Assembly (NCBI GenBank): GCA_963920665.1
Contig: OY987266.1
Location: forward strand, 8,189,001 to 8,253,000
Direction of reading: 5' to 3'
Length of the DNA: 64,000 nucleotides
From: Straminergon stramineum
Lineage: Eukaryota; Streptophyta; Bryopsida; Hypnales; Calliergonaceae
Positions 58,464 to 64,000 of the stretch are shown here, in pieces (the first letter of the stretch is position 1; the number at the start of each line of letters is the position of its first letter). A program made the position numbers and the translations under genes. Below the pieces are notes generated by a model. That model saw only the letters and a program-made list of their open reading frames with translations. It was not told where the DNA came from and searched no databases.

Positions 58464-61400
58464 GTATCTTTTTCTAGTAAAGAAATACTTTTGTAGTATT
58501 AGAAATTGAAAATCATGAATTAAAAAATTTTATAATTATTAGACAAGACATGTAATTGCTATGAATTTTCAATATGCAACTCCCTAGGCTAGTGAAAACA
58601 TTACATAGCTTGGTCATAATTCTAAAATATAATGAATCAACAATCAACTAATCATTGTTAAGTATAGGAACAATTTCAATAGAAGTCTACTTGTCAAACT
58701 TTAAATTAAATTTTTTTTTCCATGAATCAAAATGCCATGAAACAAAGTCTGTGCACTCCTCTTTGCTAAAGGCTTTCCAATAATACCAAAAATGCAAATT
58801 GGGGACGCACAATCCAAGAAATCTCATTGTAAGAAACAAACAAAGCAAGCAAAAGAGAACAATCTCATTTAAGGTACAAATATGTGCAATTAGCTTTTTT
58901 GTGTTAATGTCCTTATTGGCATGAAGCAAATATATGATATCATATGTCTCCCAATAAGATCCCCAATTTAGAATTTTTTTAATTCAAGGTGTCCTATGTA
59001 TTTAAATAAGATCTTGTATAACAATTTTCTTTCAGAAATTGGTAACACAATGAATGCCCAGCCAAACTTGCAAAAAGCCCAAACTCGGCTTTTCAATCCT
59101 TTTACACTAATAAATAAACTACACTTTACAATGAATGCCTATTGTTTAAATTCTATAATATTTTTTAAGATATTTTTGGAAGGAATAGATATCATTCTAG
59201 AACTCTATGGCAATATAGCAAGGTCACCCCCACAACAAGATTGTAATTCCATATACAATACTATTGTCAATAGAATTCTAACTTCTTGGATAATTTCGAG
59301 CACATTATTAAAGAAAATGATGTATTATATTAATGTATGTGTGTGCCCATGCTTTTGATATCAATAAAATCTCAAATGTGGGCCTAGTGAATGGTTTTGG
59401 ATTTGGTTGAAGACGTTTCAAAGATACACCCAATTATAGGATGTTGTAGTCTTCAAGTCTTGACTTAAGAAATTCACAATTATTATAAAAATTCTTCAAT
59501 TTTAATTTTATTTTTATGATTTCCATTTGTCTACATGTTAATAAATGATCTTTGAACCTAGATTGTCTCATTACAAGGTCAATCATTATGTATTTGTTAT
59601 AGTACTTGTTTGAACACCATAGACTATACTAATTGATCCTTTGGCCCTCACTCACTAATGGATTAATGGATTGATCGATCTATCCTTTAATCAAGATTGA
59701 GAAATGTGGAACAAGTCCAATGTGGAGTTGTGGTTGAAGGAGACATGCCACTTAATGAAGGCATGTGGAATGGTAAACCAAGATCAAAACTAGGTTGCTC
59801 GAAAATTGGACACAAAATAAAAATACATGGGCTTGGGTTGAAAGCCTCACATTTGTAAGTTCCTCACAATATCTATGGAATACATTCATGGTGAATATTA
59901 TTCTTTCTTTTCATTGATGCATTACATGATCTTCTTTGAATCTTCCTTAGGAATATGAATTGAATGAAAAGTAATTTTCAAACCATTTACCATCCACTTG
60001 GGGGGTGGTTAAACATTTAGTAGCTAAACAATTGTAAAGTTGCTACAAGCATCACCTAAGACCTACTTGCATGACAGAGTCAAATTGGCTCGAAATTATT
60101 TTTTATAGAATACACTTAAAAGAAAAATATCTTGGTACGCTTTAACCTTGGAAGGATGTTGAGGACATTTTGCATACTTCAAATAGTCAACTAGACTTTG
60201 AGCATACAGAAGAATGGATGATTTTCATCCAATTTAATATATGCAACTTTAATGATGTGAAAGTCACATCATTGAGTTATGTTCCAGAAAATTTAGTTGT
60301 ATTTTGATTTTATATGGGGTAGTGTATCAAAAATATAGTACACTATCTAGTGTATTTCAATACTTTGAACATTTTCCCTTAGAACTTGATTTTGACATTC
60401 ATAACCATGAGAAGAGATTTTGGGGCAAGGGAGGGACATTTCAAGGCTATTCCCTTGGATGTTACCCTTGTTGTCTTGGAAGTCTAAAGTCTGAACCAAC
60501 CACTATAGCCAGAATTTTTTAATTAAAATTTCTTTTACAGAAATTGAAAAAAGTGTCAAAAAAACTAAGAAATGATACAAAAAAGTATTCAAAAATATGA
60601 ATTAATTAATACTATTTGACATAGCCATCTCCTGACCACGTCAGATTGTTGATGTAGTGAGTTCCCACAATTTGGGAACTCCGGGGAGCTCATGGGCTTC
60701 TTTAGCCGAAAAATCTCTTCTAATGGATTGCTTTTGCTTTTGAGCAAATCTAACAAAAGGAAGCTTCTAAAGTGCAATTTCTACTCCACTTAGAAATCTT
60801 TAAAAATAGCTTAAAATAGACATTTTAGTAAAATTTGAAGTTGAAGATCTATGACCACATTTCTATATGTGGAGGACACAAAAGTTTTCTTTACACCACA
60901 ATATTCTACGCTATAATTTAATTCTTTTTTGAAAATTTTAGATTTTTTGAACATGATTTATATTTCATATGAAGTTTCTTCATTTTTCATTCAAAAGTTC
61001 ATTATAATTTGGAATTTTCACAATGAATTTTAAGACAAATATTAAACATGTAATTCCATCTCTGAAAATTAAAACCAACAAATGTCATTCATAAATAGAG
61101 AAGAAATGGAGGATACATAATGGAAGACTTTCAAGTTTGACTATATATGGTCATAAGCTCCATCCTGTAGGGGGCAATTGTATGAAGTCCATTCAAACCT
61201 CTATATAATATGATCTTTTGATTGTGGTCCAAATCTCATTTAGTAATAAAACCCATGATAGGGTTTGAAAAAACCCATAATGGGGTCATTGCATAGGTGT
61301 CCACTATGGGGTCTTTTGACTACAATGGGTTGTTTTACCTTATACATGGTCATAAGCTTTATCATGTAGGGGGCAATTGTATGAAGTACATTCTAACCTC

Positions 61401-64000
61401 TATATAATATGATCTTCTCTACAATATTATGAAATTCTATAATTCTACACATTTGCCTCATTATCATTGACCATTCATACACCCAAATTGTCATTATGAT
61501 TGTCATTTTGGTGGGAACACAAGCAATGAGATGAAGGAAATCAAAGTGAAGTAAGAAAGTCAATGTTTCATTTTACCAAGCCATTTCATAATAAGAATCA
61601 TTACTATATAGTGACAAATCTCTACCATTGACTTTGTTAGATTCTCATGAAAGAAATGAGAGTAACAAATCTTTTCAGGGCAATGTTTTGCAATCTTTGA
61701 GGTATTAGAGCTTGTGGCAATATGCTCAGCTAGTCCCTACATTTTCAAGGAACTATTGAAACTCATTTTCATGTTGGCTAATGAACTCCCAATGTCAACT
61801 TGTTATGGAAATGGTGTTTCATGGTGCATAGTTTCTTATTCAATTTGGGCATGGACTAAAAAGTTGCATCCAATCAATGGGATTGTTGCCATCTTTCAAA
61901 GAGGGGTTCGATCAATGTTTTTTTTACAATTTTGGAGAAGTAGCCACTTGTTTCCTCAATACTCATTTGATATTTGGTGATATCTACATCAAAATTAGAG
62001 GATACTTAGATAAAATTTAGCCATTGGTCTTAATACTATAATAATCTGGTTATTTGGCCCTTCAAAATGAAATTTTTTCTTTACAAAAAATAGCCAACAT
62101 CCTTTGGTTGTAGCCAATTGGCAAAAAAATGTGTATAAAAAAACTCTAGGTTAGATCCAAGGAGTTCAAAGAAAGCACAATTGTGTCAATTATTTTGAAT
62201 GATTTTCTTCAAAAATTACTCTCTTTTCAATGACTATGGTGCATTGCAAGCTTCACCAAATTTTTTAAAATAACCAAAATGTTGGGAAATTTTAGTTGAG
62301 TATTTTCATCTCTCATATCTTTCATAAAACCCATAATGGTTAACATTTCAAAATATTCTTATGAAGATATGTTTCTCGAAAATGGATTGTCTTGTTTTTC
62401 ATTTGATCCAAGAAAAACTTCAAACTTAAATATCTATTAAACCATGTAGTCAAATAATGTGAATTTTATTGACAAAATCTTCTCTTACAATATGAACTGC
62501 TAGATCCTACAATTACATTCTATCTAATTATGCTTAGGATGTTGGTAGTATTGGCTTGTTTTGAAATTATCCCCCCTTGAGTCATCAGATGTTAATCCAT
62601 GTGTGCTTAATCAAACATTTTGTAGTTGTTTCCAATAAAATTTTCATGGATTTTTGGTTTTGTTTTTCCATATTTGATAGATTTATAAAAAAATTTAATA
62701 TTCCCTATAAATATCATTGTAGTAAAAGAATTATTGTAGAAAAGAACATAAAGTGTCTAATATGAATCCAATGTTAAATCATTTACTAATAGACAAAAAC
62801 AATGATGTTTTCACTATCAATTATTTTCTTTAATTTTATCACACAATATAAAACATCATTGTAGCCAATCATAACAAATTTCAATTTCTAAAGATAAAAA
62901 TTATATTTTTGGTGAATTTTCAAAGTTAATTACTTCGAAATTGATTTTTAAAGTTTCTCTATACAAATAAATCCTTATCATTATGTTGAACATCTCCTCT
63001 TCAATGACCCTTTCAAAAATAAATTTAGAGGTCATATTTTTTTGGCATGTCTATGTTTTGTCTTATAGCCCTTAGGCATCTAGGGATCAAACAACAAGCC
63101 TTTGACCACTAAAATTAAAGTCTAATATTTGCAATTTCTTAACAATTTTACAAGTGAAATTGATGTAGATTTCATTTTTTTGCCATGATTAGAACCCATT
63201 GCATCGAAGGCTCTCATCCTCAGTTAATACCCTTTAGAAAGTGGACTCTAGACATTTGATCCCGTTGAGCTCCTAAATGCTAAATTATGTATAGGACAAT
63301 GCTTGAGGAGCATGGATTTTTGCTAAAAAACATCAACAAGGAGGGCAAAGCCTGATGAGGAGTTTTTTTGTGGAATCCTCAATAGCAAGCGACATTGCTT
63401 GGTATAAAGCATTTGGGGGAAATTATTTTCAAAAAAGATAACTATTAAGCAAGTCCCTACAAGACCTCCACAAGGCTACCATATGCCTTCTAAGGAGCAC
63501 AATGCTTCAAAATTAGACCAACAACTAAACCACAATCCAACTAATTAGTCACTTAGCTATTGATTGAGTGAATTGCAAGTAAAGACTTATTTCTGTATAT
63601 ACACTTTGTGATATAAAGCAATATGGAATGCATAGACTTCATATTCACCAATATCCACCTTCTTGTTTAGATATCACTGGAGGTTCTGTAAATGTATTTA
63701 ATCATAGGCTCATGTGCAATTTGAAAGCTCTTTGCAATGCATTTGTAGGATTTGTAGTTGGCAAATGTAGTCACAAGGTTTGCAAATTCTTGCACATTTG
63801 TAATCTCTTTGAATTCTTAATGTAGTTTGCAAATGTAGTTAAAGGTTTAGGTGTATTTTGCAAACTCTTTGCAATATAGTTGTGACATTTGTTGCATATG
63901 TAGAGTGCAAACCTAGTCAAAGCTCATGTGCCTTTTGTTGTCTCCTTCAATACATTTATTGCGAATAAATGTATTCGCAGTCTCAACAAATGTTGTACAT
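58464..64000. repeat. Block R copy 3, right part
   Basis: Continues block R after the hAT-like insertion and matches 508-5877 plus 6803-7000 of copy 1 and the same part of copy 2. It lacks both the TTAA element and the solo LTR. It is cut by the window end. Non-coding. Confidence 0.85.

Noticed and set aside
1..64000. CRISPR arrays, rRNA, tRNA, bacterial operons
   Set aside because: No regularly spaced short repeats with unique spacers, no clover-leaf candidates that I could fold by eye, and no rRNA-like tracts were found.

Overview
The window looks like nuclear DNA of a land plant, most likely a large-genome seed plant such as a gymnosperm (inference). The DNA is AT-rich and mostly non-coding, with short spliced exons that follow GT-AG rules, two solo LTRs, several families of short inverted-repeat transposons, and a Pack-MULE nested in a larger DNA transposon. 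Nothing points to bacterial or organellar DNA.

The layout is a mosaic of duplicated blocks, named R, G, S and T here. R (about 8 kb, non-coding) occurs at 1-7918, 37190-45705 and 51628-64000. G (about 9 kb, carrying the gene) occurs at 8270-17215 and 23320-33230. S (about 3 kb) occurs at 20107-23129 and 47137-50188. T (about 1.4 kb) occurs at 33364-34824 and 50189-51627. Comparing copies gives empty sites for most transposon insertions, so element ends and target-site duplications (TSDs) can be read exactly.

The one substantial host gene is on the minus strand of each G block. Copy 1 (15836 down to 10869) assembles into ten exons with matching splice phases and no internal stop, predicting about 1038 residues. 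It has an N-terminal Ulp1/SENP-type SUMO protease (His159, Asp188, Gln235, Cys241), then a helical segment, a trihelix (Myb/SANT-like) DNA-binding domain, and a C-terminal leucine-rich-repeat (LRR) domain. This combination is the main finding. Copy 2 (31737 down to 26769) keeps the same exon plan. It has a CGA-to-TGA stop before the catalytic Cys and a 14-base deletion removing one 3' splice site. Its LRR exon is open but differs from copy 1 mainly at predicted solvent-exposed LRR positions.

Mobile elements include solo LTRs at 34825-37184 (TSD GTACC) and 42975-44259 (TSD GGTAC). A family with ends beginning CCCCTAAAG sits at TTAA targets. An inverted-repeat MITE lies at the left edge of each T block. 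A hAT-like element (52435-58455, 8-bp TSD) is split by a 3.2-kb Pack-MULE (54844-58038, exact 9-bp TSD) that carries two gene-like pieces. The remaining DNA holds no gene I can support.
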